The notes beneath the pieces are model-generated. The model was not told the DNA's origin. It did no database searches and saw nothing but the letters and a program-made list of their open reading frames with translations. Shown here one piece after another: positions 8,761-19,085 of a stretch of DNA of 27,416 bases. Location: assembly GCA_037178675.1 (NCBI GenBank), contig JAYMGJ010000684.1:1-27416 (forward strand), read 5' to 3'. The stretch is from Scleroderma bovista (Eukaryota; Basidiomycota; Agaricomycetes; Boletales; Sclerodermataceae). Both the position numbers and the translations under genes were made by a program. Within the stretch, counting starts at the first letter, position 1, and each line of letters begins with the position of its first letter.

Positions 8761-9838
8761 GGGAAGCAATGGGCACATGAGGTGAGTAGCCATGATGCTG
8801 GCCCATCCAAGCCAATAGCTCCAGAGGAGGGGAGAGGTCGTCACAGTGGACATGCACAGACTCGGGGATGTAGCCAGTCCCATTGCCCTCGCAAGCAGGT
8901 CAAGTCGGCCCCCATTGTCAACAGCGACAACAAAGACACTGCCAAGCCTATTTGTCGTGGTGTCACAAAGATCTATGACCTTCACAATCCCCCTCCTGAC
9001 TTCCCCATCCTTCCCATGATGGATCAATATGCCCACTGTGCCTGTCACATGTTACCCTGTGCCAGGAAGGAGGACTGTGCATGCTTCCAGTGCAACAAGG
9101 GGAAGCATGGGTGCAGCCTTTCACTGAAGCGTACGCAGTCTCAATTGCAATTGTGTGCACCAGCAACACGGACCAGCCAACTGGACCCCCCCTCTCACTG
9201 GCACCAACCTCTGGACCACTGCATACCAACCCTCCCCATTTGACTCACAAATGCAAAGCCAAGAGTCTGGTTTCTGCAGATGTTGCATCTGCACGTCCAG
9301 CACATGCAGCTGGACCTTCAACACCTGGCCCATCAAGGGGCAAACGTGAACGTGAAAGTAAATTAAATATTTGTTTTATTCCATTCTGCTGAATATCTAA
9401 ACAGAATTTGATGGAGTGCTGATAGTGCAACCACGATGGCTGTCAAAATCGAGGGACCGCAGTACAAGCATTGAGTACAGAAAACATATGACCACAGCAA
9501 CAACAAGTGCCTGCAGCAAATGTTCTGACTTGAAGGAGAAGTTGGGTGATGTGACATAGAGGCTGGAGGTGCAAGAGGTCCAAGCAGACACACTTCACCA
9601 GCTCATGGAGAGTCTGAGGTCAAGTACACTAATTGTCCCTCCAGTACCGTCCCATCCTGGTGCCATGCAGACTTTCACACCAGTTGAAGTCCTGCATCCA
9701 TTTTTCATATGCACTCTCCTTCATCTCTCCATGCTGAGTCACATTCCCCTATCGTGTCCCCCCCAACTGGCCCTCCTGCAGACCATGGACCAGATCCAAC
9801 AATCCCTGCAGTTGCAAGTACGGAACCCAGGAAGATGA
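8761..9838 (+). pseudogene. Cys-rich motif and coiled-coil protein, gene remnant
   Basis: The first exon region (8761 to about 9130) encodes a basic N-terminus and a Cys-rich stretch ending CFQCNKGKHGCSL, a CxxCxxxKxxC pattern like half of a fungal zinc cluster. The frame then changes between about 9130 and 9180 (indel or missed intron) to a Pro/Ser-rich linker ending GKRERE. A clean GT-AG intron (9358-9404, 47 nt) joins it in phase to SRDRSTSIEYRKHM and a likely coiled coil, EVQEVQADTLHQLMESL, interrupted by TAG at 9557-9559. The layout suggests a basidiomycete regulatory-type protein, but the family is not identified and the gene is broken. It is the only host-like gene in this part of the window. 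Confidence 0.5.
9358..9404 (+). other. Putative 47-nt spliceosomal intron
   Basis: It starts GTAAAT, contains a GCTGA branch-like site and ends AACAG. Removing it joins the GKRERE frame to the downstream SRDRSTS frame in phase 1. The size is typical of basidiomycete introns. Confidence 0.6.
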
Positions 9839-10566
9839 GAAGACAATGACAGGTCAGAACCAGGTCCATTTCCTCTGTTCTTCTCACAACTCACGAGTGC
9901 TTGAACTTTGGCTGTCTTGCCAATGTGACGATGAGATCTGTTTGACTGCAAGAGCAGCTTTTTTCACATTCAATCCCTTCCTGGAATTGCAAGATCAGTT
10001 AGCCTTTTCACTGAATGAACTGTAACATACCTGTATGCATCCATATAGCGCCAGCACTTTCAAAAAAACCAGTGGATTGTGGTTGTATCACAAAGGTCAA
10101 GACAATGGCAGGTAGCACTCCAAAAAAGTTGATTTTTCCAGTAAAAATTGAAACATTCTGAATAAAAACACCAAACTGTCTAAAACAGCTTATTTTAGCT
10201 ACTTTCTGTCCTAATACTTTATTTTACATTAAAATGTTTAAGTACAAAGTCCCCATAGAGGCACTGTTCTTGTGCTTCCAACACTGTAGCTCCTCCCAGC
10301 CCCCTGTAGGTTCATCCTCTGACTCTCAGGTCACTTCCCAGGCCATTGAATTGTTGATATTGGGTGTTTGTGCACCTATTGTTGTGTTGTGTAGTGCATT
10401 TTTAGTGATTACTTCAGATGTTTTCCTTTCCAGGTTGATTAGGTGATCTGTAGCTTTCATGTTTTCCCTTATTTGCTTTGTTTGTATAGTTGAAATTTTC
10501 ATGCCCAGAGTCTTTTCTCTTCAGTCTCTGACACTGGGCACAAGAGTGCTTCTTTGTGGTTCATCT
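9839..10566. other. Unassigned spacer before copia element
   Basis: No gene, RNA or clear repeat was recognised. The sequence is mixed to AT-rich; one 70-codon frame (10234-10446) has no known features. It could hold the lost 5' LTR and gag of the copia element but I cannot show this. Confidence 0.35.
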
Positions 10567-10954
10567 TAATAGGAATTTGCAGGAAATGCAAGTCTCCATT
10601 CCTTTGACCCCTCCTCTCCTCTATACTCTCTCTAACTCAATGCTGACATCCATTGGAATGCAGACACTGGGTCAACTGCTCAAATCACCCCACATTGCCA
10701 CTGGATACAAAATTATACTCCAAAATGTGTCTCTATCAAGTTGGCAGATAATAAGGTGGTCCAATCAGCTGGAGTGGGGTCTATGGTCTTTGTACTGGTC
10801 ATTGGAGGGAAGAGACTGCATCCTATCAAGTTTACCAATGTTCTACATGTCCCTGACTTGAGAAACAACCTACTTTCTGTCCTATATCTGTGTTGAAATA
10901 AAGGCTTTGTTGTCAGCATAGATTTGATGTGAATGGCTTTTAGACATCCTTTTT

Positions 10955-11422
10955 GTGGGCAACATTTGGAACAGCAACTGTGCCTTCCTGGAAGGAAAAA
11001 CTGTCCCATTGATCAAATTTGCCTCTGCAGCCACCACCATTTCTCTAGACCTCAACCTGTGGCATAGGAAACTTGCTCATCACCATCTGGCTGACATGAA
11101 AGCTCTTTTGAATCACAATCTGGTGACTAGGATGACCATAAACTTGAAAGCAGCTCCTGATCCAATCTGTGAACCATACTTGGCTGGTAAGATGCATGCC
11201 AATCCCTTCCCTAGCTCTTTATGGTGCACCTCAAGACCTCTGGAACTTGTCCATAGTGATGTCCATAATGTAGGCCACCTCTCCATGTCTGGGTATCAAT
11301 ACTGGATCACTTTCATCGACGACTACTCGAGATTTCGCTTTGTTATCCCTCTGAAGGCCAAGTCACAAGCTTTTGAGGCTTTCAAGACGTTCAAGGCCTT
11401 TGCTGAGAACCAGAGCGAGTGA
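10955..11422 (+). pseudogene. Copia pre-integrase and integrase N-half
   Basis: This frame encodes the zinc-binding pre-integrase region with LWHRKLAHHH. In the CEPYLAGKMH block the second Cys of the usual CxxC is Tyr, so zinc binding is damaged. The first integrase Asp is in HSDVHNVG. The frame ends at TGA (11420-11422) and continues in the same frame with KIKILRDDKGGEYMSN, which holds the second Asp; the catalytic Glu region is deleted. Confidence 0.75.
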
Positions 11423-11493
11423 AAGATCAAGATTCTGCGCGATGACAAGGGAGGGGAGTATATGAGCAATGCTTTCATCAATTTTACCACCCA

Positions 11494-12027
11494 ATGCAGC
11501 ATTTGGAGGAGCTGGCTGCTCACCAGTCCAATGGTACTTGGAACCTTGTTCCGAGGCCTGCTGGGAGCAAGGTCATCAGCTCAAAGTGGGTATTTAAGGT
11601 AAAGCACAATGCAGATGGCTCTGTAGATCACTACAAGGCTCAATTGGTGGCCAAAGGATACAACCAGTGTCCTGGATGGATCATTTCAAGTGCTCTATCT
11701 CACTCTTCCAAAGGCAGTATTGCCTTGATATCCTTGATAGGTTTGGTATGGCCAATTGTAAGCCCATCTTCACTCCCAAGGAACCTGGCCTTCATCTCTC
11801 TTGCACTCAGAGCCCCCAGAATGCTCAGGAAACTGAAACTATGTGTCAGACTCCTAATATTGGCCCAATTCAACTTCAATCCTGGCTGGGCCCACTGGAT
11901 CACTGTCAAACACCTCTTCCACTATATTAAGGGTACTCTTGACTACTCTATCACCCATTCCACTAATCCTGCTCAGCCTGATGCCTTTATCATGTTCTCT
12001 GATGCAGACCATGCATCAGCAACATGA
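11494..12027 (+). pseudogene. Copia RT / RNase H remnant
   Basis: It starts within the integrase-to-RT deletion junction and encodes the RT N-terminus (TWNLVPRPAG, KWVFKVKHNADGSVDHYKAQ). After about 11680 the copia sequence continues in another frame (FQRQYCLDILDRFGM), then returns as QFNFNPGWAHWITVKHLF and the RNase H-like end SDADHAS. The catalytic palm is absent. The region near 11707-11822 is the closest relative of the copia piece in gypsy element A. Confidence 0.7.
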
Positions 12028-12036
12028 CAATTTGTC

Positions 12037-12231
12037 TGAACTGACTTACAGCATCTGGGGTGTCTGAAATCAGACAGTTCAGATGAATAAGTCACATCAG
12101 TCAGTCAGACCATTTCAGACCATCAGCACAAGGTGGTGTCTGAAATCAGACAGCCAGACAGCCAGACCTTTAGGCTTTCAGACATGTCAGCTGATAAGAC
12201 CTCTAGCTGGACAGGAAATAAAACATATAAG
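12037..12231 (+). repeat. CAGACA-rich dispersed repeat, copy 2
   Basis: It is homologous to 4289-4496 in the same orientation. It begins about 10 bp after the last copia codon and could be part of the copia element's 3' non-coding region or LTR, but no second copia LTR is available in the window to test this. Confidence 0.7.
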
Positions 12232-12510
12232 ACCACTCAGTTAGGTAGACCCTCAGGCTTTCAGACATGTCAGCTTGTAAGATTCCTAGTTTCACAGGCC
12301 ATAATATATTTCAGCCATATCAGCTAATAAGACTTCTAGCTCAACAGGAAATAAGACATATAAGACCATCAGTTAGCCAGACACCCAGTCAATAATTCTT
12401 TTAAAACCAGTCAGCCAGCTAGACTTTCAGATCATCAGACATATCAACCAATAAGACTACTAGCTACACAGGAAATAATACATATAAGACCAGCAGCTAG
12501 CCAGATGAAG
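12178..12510 (+). repeat. ~75-bp degenerate tandem repeat
   Basis: Three main units share the order cagaca/cagcca-tatcag, ctaataagac, tctagct, acaggaaataa, acatataagacca. They start near 12178, 12315 and 12440, with partial unit material between. Similarity is moderate, so this is an old array. Confidence 0.6.
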
Positions 12511-12999
12511 TTCAGCTCAACAAATTCTCAGATCCCAAGACCATTAGGAAGGTCAGACACTCAGACACTCAGAAGATCAGAAGATCAGAGGTTTCAGCTC
12601 AGCATATTGTTTGGCCCCCAGATCTTCAGACCAGGTCAGACTACCACCTTTTCAGAAGATCATGTGTGCAGAAATCTCAGCACCCAGACACTCAGACACT
12701 CAGTATATCAGAATTTCAGAGATTTCAACCTAGCATATCCTCAGGCAGAAAATCAGTAAGCTCAGATACTTGGCTACTCAGTAAATCAGAATATCAGAGG
12801 TTCCAGCTTGGCATATGCTTAGATCATCAGATTATCATATGTGCAGTAGATGAGATTATCAGCCAATCAAATATTTATATTAGACAGACTTATATTGGGT
12901 AGCACAATCATCTACACTAGTACAATGAATATTATTATAATTATATTACTACTATCAAATTAATACATTGCTACAATTGAATTAATAGTAGCTGGCAGC
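12511..12999. other. TCAG-rich low-complexity then AT-rich spacer
   Basis: 12511-12800 is dominated by scattered tcagaca, actcaga and atcag words, with no clean period. 12900-12999 is AT-rich. I see no gene here. Confidence 0.4.
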
Positions 13000-13800
13000 A
13001 GCAGCAATAGAGCGGTGTGAGTCAAAGTGTGGATTTGGGTCGGAGTAATAACCCAAACACAACACCAACAAAGGACTACGAAAATGTGCGAGTGGTGGTT
13101 TACCTCTGCAGTGTCCAGAGAGGATGTGCTGAGGAGGGGGGAAGGGGATCTACACCAACAGGGTGATGTAGATGATGATGCAGGATACTCCTGGGGTACA
13201 GGAGTAATAGAAGACGAAGGGGATAGGGGTCTGGACTCTTCCTAAAGCCTAGGAAGTGTCAAAGCAGGGATTGGGTTGACTGAGACTGAAACAGCAATAC
13301 TACACCTAGAGATTGGTGCAGCAAGGGGACAAGGGGGCTCCTGACGTCCAGAAGCAATGAGAGATGAAGGATTGACTGGCTAGACTCCACTTGAGCCTAG
13401 AAAAATACTTGGACTTGAATGGATTGAATAAACTTGAGATATCAGAGCCTTTAGACCTTCACTGAAGCCTACAAGACTCAAAGAGCTGAGGGGATACTGA
13501 CTGAGAGAGTCTGAGAGAGGGATAATTTCGTGCAATTGGGTCTCTTTTCACTGGGCTGAGCCCAGGGGTTTAAATACATGGGGGGCACAGCATTAAAGTA
13601 CAAAAAGAGAAGGGAGTAAGCAGAATTTGTCAAGGATTGGTAAGGGATTGGTAAGAGCTTTGTAAGGGGTTTGTAAGCAATCAGTAAGCAAGGGATAAGC
13701 AGGAATGAGTAAGCATAGGGAGCATGAATAAGCTGCTGAGTAAAGGAATGAGTAAGCTGCATGACAAGATTGATTGGTAAGGGAGTGAGTCATCAGCTGA
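13000..13800 (-). repeat. LTR-like sequence, minus strand
   Basis: The stretch has no credible gene but resembles an LTR read on the minus strand. It has a TATA-like TATTTAAA at 13576-13569, a short GGGCTCAGCCC palindrome just downstream, and many TTACTCA/TTACC words upstream. I could not fix its ends or find a second copy, so the call is tentative. Confidence 0.3.
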
Positions 13801-14795
13801 GTAATATACCAAAAATGCGAAAGGGATAGAGTAATACTGATGACAAAAGAGTATCAGTAAGCAAGGGATGAGTCACTGCACAGCAGAAGGAGTCATTGAT
13901 GCACAGCCTAAGAAGTTTGATGGGGGGCTGTGTACCATCAGGAATTTGATGGGACAACAATGGGGAAGATCTGAGATAAACAGGGGAATTGATCCGAGAC
14001 AAAACAGCCACAAGAAGGGTACCATGGGTCCAGAGGTCTTTTGGGGGGTCAGCATACACTAAGGTATAGTGCATGTGTTCTAGCGCCGCTGAAGCGCAAC
14101 CATGGGCTCCCTTGACGAGCTCTCTTCTGGGAAAGAACGAGAGATGGTTCTTCTTCCTAATAGCACAATAAAGTGGGGGCATTACTGTCATGGTGCTGGG
14201 GGACGTCATCTGAAAGTAGGGAAGCGGATAGAGTACTGAATTCAACGCATCCAGGGAAGCGAGACGAACAACAGAGGAAGATGGACATGGCAAGTATCTG
14301 GGAGGAAGGGACCATAGGCTGAGGGCTCAGGGGACACAGAGACGACCAGAGAAGACTTCTCAAGCTTGACAATAGACCTAAGATGACCAAAGTACGTCCT
14401 TGACACAGGACTGACAAGGAGAATGCGCTGACCAAGAATGAGAGGGACTGAGGGAGCAGGCTGGGAAGATATGTGCCAGGCAGTGCACGGGAACTCTGGG
14501 AGAGGCTGTCCTAAGAGCAGGACATAGTGGAGATCTGCAGCAATAGCAGAGAAATGATCCAGAGAAAATATGGACTCCATAGTGAGCAATGAAGCGGATG
14601 TCTGGATTGCGGGGGGAATATCTCCGTGGGAAATGAATGGATTTGTGTCGGAACTTGACAGGCAGATAGACCACGTTCTAGGCTCTCTGATGGTATAGTC
14701 ACATGCCTGATAGCTTCAGAAACAACGGAGCTATCCAAAATATCGGAATGCCGGCACTGGGCGCCTAAAAATGACATTTGGGCACTAAAAATCAT
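13793..14795 (-). other. Unrecognised open frames
   Basis: All three minus-strand frames hold open stretches of 92-166 codons here (13793-14293, 14157-14435, 14242-14589, 14378-14674, 14511-14795), while the plus strand has almost none. The longest peptides include LHYVLLLGQPLPEFPCTAWH and HMHYTLVYADPPKDLW. I recognise no domain. Frame changes suggest a decayed coding region, possibly the coding end of the element that owns the LTR-like sequence next to it. Confidence 0.35.
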
Positions 14796-15042
14796 TTCTT
14801 CTCTTTCTCCTTCATTTCTCCATCAATTCATTGGCTTCTTTGATCGTTCTGGTATGGGAGTTGGACTGCAGATGTGTGCATTCCTTTCTCATACCACAAT
14901 TGATGTTATTCCTTCAGTTTCTCCTGCTTCTTGGTGGTTCTTGTGCAATAGATGGCTATGATGAGGGTTCGTCATGCTTATCCTTCGCATAAGGATCATT
15001 TGATATAGGTGTTATCTTCCATGTTCACTGTACCAAACCTGT
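14796..15042. other. Unassigned spacer
   Basis: No gene, RNA or repeat was recognised. Confidence 0.35.
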
Positions 15043-15990
15043 TTGGTGTGTGACAGCGGTCATGTCGTCGACAATGCTGGTGGTGGCCACATCAGTGACA
15101 CTGGGGGGTGGTCATGTTGTCATCGCTGGTGGTGGCCACAGCATCGAGGCAGGTGGGGGCGGTCATATCGTCGTCATCGACAGTGGTGGGGTGTTGTCGC
15201 TGGTGGTGGCCACGTCGACGATGCAGGTTCAGGGTGGTGTTGTTGCTGTTGTTGTTGACAGTGGTGATGGCCACATCATTGCCGACAGTGGTGGTGGCCG
15301 CATCGTTGATGCAGGTAGGGCGTGGTCATGTCATCGTTGACACAGGTGGGGTGGTCACGTCATGGTCAATGACGGTGGTGGGGTGGTGGTGGTGACTGTG
15401 TCATCGATGCAGGTGGGGCGGTTGCGTCATGGTTGACGACGGTGGTGGGGTGGTAGTGACCGTGTCGTCAACGCAGGTAGGGCATGGTCGCGTTGTCATT
15501 GACATAGGTGGGGGGTGGTCGTGTCATCGTCGATGATGGTGGTGGGGTACTGGTGGTGGCCACATCGTAGTCGACACAGGTGAGGGATGGTTGTGTCATT
15601 GTCGACGACAATGGTGAGGTGGCGGTGGTGACCACGTTGTAGACACAGGTGGGGGTGATCATGTCGTCATTGATGATGGTGTGGTGGCAGGGTGGTTGCA
15701 TCGTTGACAATGATGGGGTGGTGGTGGTGGTTGCATCGTCAACAATGATGGGGTGGTGGTGGTGGTTGCATCGACAATACTGGTGGGCGTTGTCGCCATT
15801 GTTGTTGGCGGTGGTGAAGGTCGACGCAGTCGACATTGGGCTGTTGTGGTCGTCAGTGTTAGTGACTAGTGGGGGAACTGTGTACGTGATGTCGACGATG
15901 GCTTTGCCATCACTGTCGTCATTGTCGTTGTGGGTGGTGATGGTGGTGGTGGTGGTGGTGGTGGTGGTGGTGGTGGTGGTGGTGGTGAAG
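15043..15990. repeat. GTGG/GTC-rich degenerate minisatellite
   Basis: About 0.95 kb is built of loosely repeated words such as gtggtggccac, tcatcgttgatgcaggtgggg and gtcgtcgac, ending in a pure (GGT)n run at about 15936-15985. Both strands are open in several frames because the words lack stops. The Gly/Val-rich and Thr/Pro-rich ORFs here are artefacts of the repeat. Confidence 0.8.
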
Positions 15991-16024
15991 GATAGTGGTA
16001 AGGGAGAACTTGTGAGAATTTGTT

Positions 16025-16068
16025 GAAGTGTTGTGATTACAAATCACAATTTGTAATCACAACACTTC
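16025..16068. repeat. Perfect 20-bp hairpin palindrome
   Basis: Arms 16025-16044 and 16049-16068 are perfectly complementary around a 4-nt CACA loop. Weaker pairing extends outward about 10 bp (gagaattt against aaattcctc). It lies between two oppositely oriented minisatellite arrays. Confidence 0.9.
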
Positions 16069-16149
16069 AAAAAATTCCTCAGTCTGCTCTGCAACAACAA
16101 AACAAAGGTAAGTAATATACTACTACCTAGGCAAGTACCTACCATCCCC

Positions 16150-16323
16150 ATCAATGGACTACTGACAACATGGCCACCGACAACGCGACTACCACCACCA
16201 CCCCATCACAGTCGACGATGACAACACAGTCACCACCACCCCACTGTCGTCGACAATGGTGCGACCACCCTCCACCTGCGTCAACGACGCAGTCACCACC
16301 ACCACCCCACCACCTTTTCCAGT
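16150..16323. repeat. Inverted minisatellite segment (CCACC/GACGA-rich)
   Basis: This is built of the reverse complement of the same words as 15043-15990 (caccaccacc, gtcgacgatgacaac, cctgcgtcaacgacgcag). It ends at the target-site duplication of the solo LTR-B. Confidence 0.7.
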
Positions 16324-16328
16324 GCATG

Positions 16329-17560
16329 TGTCAGGATCAGTTCTCCTTGATGATCTTACTAGGAGGTCCAGAGGTGCAGGGAACTAATGAGGAGGTAAGT
16401 CCAGACACTAGTAGATGCTAGTTAGTGCGGAGGGTCAAGTCCAGGTTAAATGAATGAAGTCTGGGCACTAGAGAAGCACAGGGAGTAAGTCCGGGTTTTT
16501 GTGGAGTAAGTCCGGACTGCGGGAAAGTGGTCCGGAGTTGAGCACAGCTTGTCCAGAGCGAAGGACATCCCAGAGGTGGGATAAGTCCTGAGAGATCTAG
16601 CATTGAGTCTGGAACTGGGGTGGCTTTTGCCCTCATGTGAGTAGGAGACTTGCTAGGATTGGACATAGGACCAAGGGGATGAGATAGGATGGAGGCCAGA
16701 GTTGGCCAGAGTTCAGGAGTTCAGGTGAACAGATGGATTAGGAGAGCATATTGGGTAGTACAGAGTGGGGAGTATCTTAGTCGAGATTTGATCTAAGGAC
16801 TACTAGGCCAGAGTACGGTAGTTTATATAGTAATGAGAACTAGGGTGAGTATATATGGTGACAAGTAAATACCTTAGTCGGGACAAGGGATGGAGCAGAA
16901 ATGGACAGGAAAATAAACCAGGTACAGGAAAATAAACCAGAGTGGGAGCAGACATGGGGAACTAGGATTACAGGGATGATGGAGCAGATGCAGGGACAAG
17001 TAGGTAAAGGGAACTAGGTCAGAAGAGGACAAGTAAGGGTTGGAGGTGGACCTAACTAATGTTAAGTCTGGAGCAATGTCCAGGACTGGAGGAAGTGGGA
17101 CTGGAGAGAGTGTACAAGTGGAGGGAGTGTACAGCTGGAGGAAGGGCGGAGTAGCTGGAAGAAGGTCCGGAGTTGGACATGGAAATGTCCAAGGCCATTG
17201 GTGGACCTATCAGGGGAAGTGGAGTGGAACAGGAGCAGACCTGAGCCAGAGTTGGATGTACCATCCAGAGTTAGGCTAGATCACAGACCAGACAAAGGAA
17301 GTGGCCAGACTGAAACTGGAGTAGCGAATGGAAGGGTAGGTACAGGTCTGACATGGAGGAGTTAGACCGTGGATCTGTCTGCAGGAAGACAGGGGTTAGT
17401 CCTGAGGCAGAGATGGACATAGTGACCAGAGTTGAGCTGGAGTGCAGCTATGAGGCTGGAGATGGCCAGACTAGATCCAGAGTTGCGTCTATGCTTAAGG
17501 GGAGGTCAGGCGGGCCAGGGTTAGACTGGAGTTGTGACTGAGACAAGTATGGATATGACA
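16329..17560 (-). mobile_element. Solo LTR-B, complete, with 5-bp TSD
   Basis: Minus-strand termini are TGTCATATCC and GATCCTGACA, so the ends TGTCA/TGACA are inverted repeats. It is flanked by GCATG on both sides (16324-16328 and 17561-17565), a perfect 5-bp target duplication as made by Ty3/gypsy integrases. Length is 1232 bp. No internal coding region is present, so it is a solo LTR formed by LTR-LTR recombination. It defines the full length of the family; other copies are 6055-6350, 6380-7328 and 26588-27416. The plus-strand frame 17040-17279 and similar ORFs are LTR sequence. Confidence 0.9.
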
Positions 17561-17595
17561 GCATGAGGAGTGCCTTGTTTGAGATCCATCGGTTT

Positions 17596-17642
17596 CTGGA
17601 TTTGCAAGACAAGGTCAGAATGACAGAAACAATTAAACAAAC
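17596..17642 (-). other. Putative 47-nt intron
   Basis: On the minus strand it starts GTTTGT, has CTGAC about 25 nt before the end, and ends AATCCAG. Splicing keeps a reading frame open to the LTR insertion point. Confidence 0.5.
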
Positions 17643-17800
17643 CCACCAGGCACAGGTTCCTCAGAGTCAAAAACATGATTAGCTCTTTGGCACTTTGCAT
17701 GTGATGGCTCGACTGCATTGACTGCATCGCCTCCATCGTCTACAGCAGCAATCTGAGAGTCGACAGTGGTTTTGCTGCTGTGTTTGCACTTGGGAGGCAT
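17633..17800 (-). CDS. 5' part of a small spliced gene, interrupted
   Basis: An ATG at 17800 opens MPPKCKHSSKTTVDSQ, a hydrophilic Lys/Ser/Asp-rich stretch with no known domain. The unspliced frame stops at 17633 after 55 codons. A GT-AG intron (17596-17642, 47 nt, with CTGAC branch-like site) would instead join VPG to NRWISNKALLM and run into the solo LTR-B at 17560. The triplet frame continues past the LTR when the insertion and one TSD copy are ignored (MHWKRWWGG), then enters the minisatellite. It is probably a host gene destroyed by the LTR; I do not know its function. Confidence 0.4.
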   Translation of the reverse strand: MPPKCKHSSKTTVDSQIAAVDDGGDAVNAVEPSHAKCQRANHVFDSEEPVPGGFV

Positions 17801-17954
17801 ACTGGTCACAGCTGAAGAATTAAAAATCCTACAGATACTTTAAATAGACTATGGTCATAAATTTACACGCCGCGGTAAATTGTTCATACTACAAGTACAT
17901 ATAGTGAAAATGGATCATGGATAGAAGACTGCAGATAAAAGTGAAATCAGAAAG

Positions 17955-18494
17955 CTACTTGCACTTTGTGTTACTACGCACAGGCAGTCGGGGTATGGAA
18001 CTGGTGCTCCTGCCCCTCCAATCACAAAGAATGTAGTTCAAGATGACATAAGTCGATGAGCTGGAAGTACGGTATGTAGAAGAAGCACCACGAAATGAGG
18101 AACGGCAATGCTTGTGCAGAAAGTTGTGGTATGACTCCTCCTCAGCCTCATCATGAGTGTGGCAAAGAGCCAGGCCTGGGTCCACACTGTAAAACCCTGG
18201 ACCTGCAAAGGGCCGATGAGAAGTGAGCCTGGGCAACATGGGGGGCAGTCTCGATGCCATGGCTGGGAGAATGGATTCGCCAGGTGATTCATTTGCAGTA
18301 TCAGCAGGGCGGGATTCTTCATTTGCCACACCTACCAACACCTCTTTGACCTGCACCTTCAGGTTGGAGTCAGAATCATGCTTGTTTGCTTGATCCACAG
18401 GCGTCCATGTGTCAGCATTAAGATGTGAGAGAGTTTGGATGATGTTCACAATGAACATGTTGTGGGTAAAATATAGAAAGGTGGTGGTCTGCAC
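17955..18494 (-). pseudogene. Probable 3' exon of the FunK1 kinase
   Basis: This open frame begins at a likely splice acceptor (gtgcag, 18489-18494) and encodes THNMFIVNIIQTLSHLNADTW then TPVDQANKHD, which resembles the C-terminal tail that follows the kinase core in FunK1 proteins. It then becomes Ser/Thr-rich with no further known features and stops at 17955. I could not find a donor in the matching phase after 18645, so it may be a separate decayed exon or carry an indel. Confidence 0.4.
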
Positions 18495-18644
18495 AGGGAA
18501 GGTCTAGCCTAAGGAAGGGAAAAGGAGGAGACCTGTAGGGTAACCTCAGTAGTCTGGCAAGCTACTGAGGGACTATGGTAATAGACTCTACTGTATGTGC
18601 GATGTATGCTTATGTAAGTAGGTAAATATACCACAACAATCTGT
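18495..18644. other. Spacer or degraded intron in FunK1 locus
   Basis: The sequence is non-coding in the kinase frame. It holds pyrimidine-rich stretches and AG acceptors on the minus strand (CTTCCTTAG, GTGCAG), consistent with an intron, but no matching donor phase was found. Confidence 0.35.
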
Positions 18645-19004
18645 TTATAACTCCAACATAAAAGACTTGTTGCAGCTGATATTACTGTGGTCATAAGTGG
18701 ACAGAGGCACAATGATAGCATCACATAGGTGCATCAGAAGGTCAATAATGAGTTCGAAATATGTTGAAACATGCTGCAAGATGGACAGTTTCCATGTGAG
18801 ATTCGACTGGATCATGATCGTCTTGAGCACACTCAGCTCAAAGGTGTTGAAGAACTTGTCAAAACACTGTCCAAGGTCCTTGTCAGATTTTGGCTTGTAA
18901 GGACCATTGAGAAGGACACAGATACTGATGAGAACATAGAAAAAAGATTCAAGATCATGGATTGGCTCGTGTATCACCAGCTGCCCAGTGCCTGCCATGA
19001 CAAG

Positions 19005-19085
19005 CTATGCCAACATCCACAACCATGTTCCTTAATAGTATTTTATTTGTTGAGTTACTTCACGTGCACGGAAGGTCGAACGTAC
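19005..19085 (-). other. FunK1 intron, 81 nt
   Basis: It begins GTACGT and ends GGCATAG on the minus strand. It joins PLYHT to LVMAGTGQL in phase 0, just before the HDLESFFYV signature. Confidence 0.65.

Larger units (their letters stand above)
10567..12027 (+). mobile_element. Copia element, internally deleted and decayed
   Basis: Order on the plus strand is protease, GAG-pre-integrase, integrase, RT, RNase H, which is Ty1/copia order. Seen in sequence: EFAGNAS and HWNADTGSTAQITPHCHW (protease with intact DTG), ADNKVVQSAGVGS, LHVPDLRNNLLSVLY, LWHRKLAHHHLADM (pre-integrase), HSDV...YWITFIDDYSRF (integrase core), DDKGGEYMSNAF, then an abrupt jump near 11494 to RT (NGTWNLVPRPAGSKVI...VAKGYNQ), another near 11680 to QRQYCLDILDRFGM, then AQFNFNPGWAHWITVKHLFHYIKGTLDY and SDADHAS. 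The integrase C-terminus and the RT core, with its YxDD box, are deleted, so it cannot transpose by itself. TGA stops occur at 10894, 10930 and 11420. Confidence 0.85.

Noticed and set aside
15043..15836. Long Gly/Val-rich and Thr/Pro-rich open frames on both strands
   Set aside because: They are translations of a stop-poor GTGG/GTC minisatellite in several frames at once, with no domain and no codon-level pattern.
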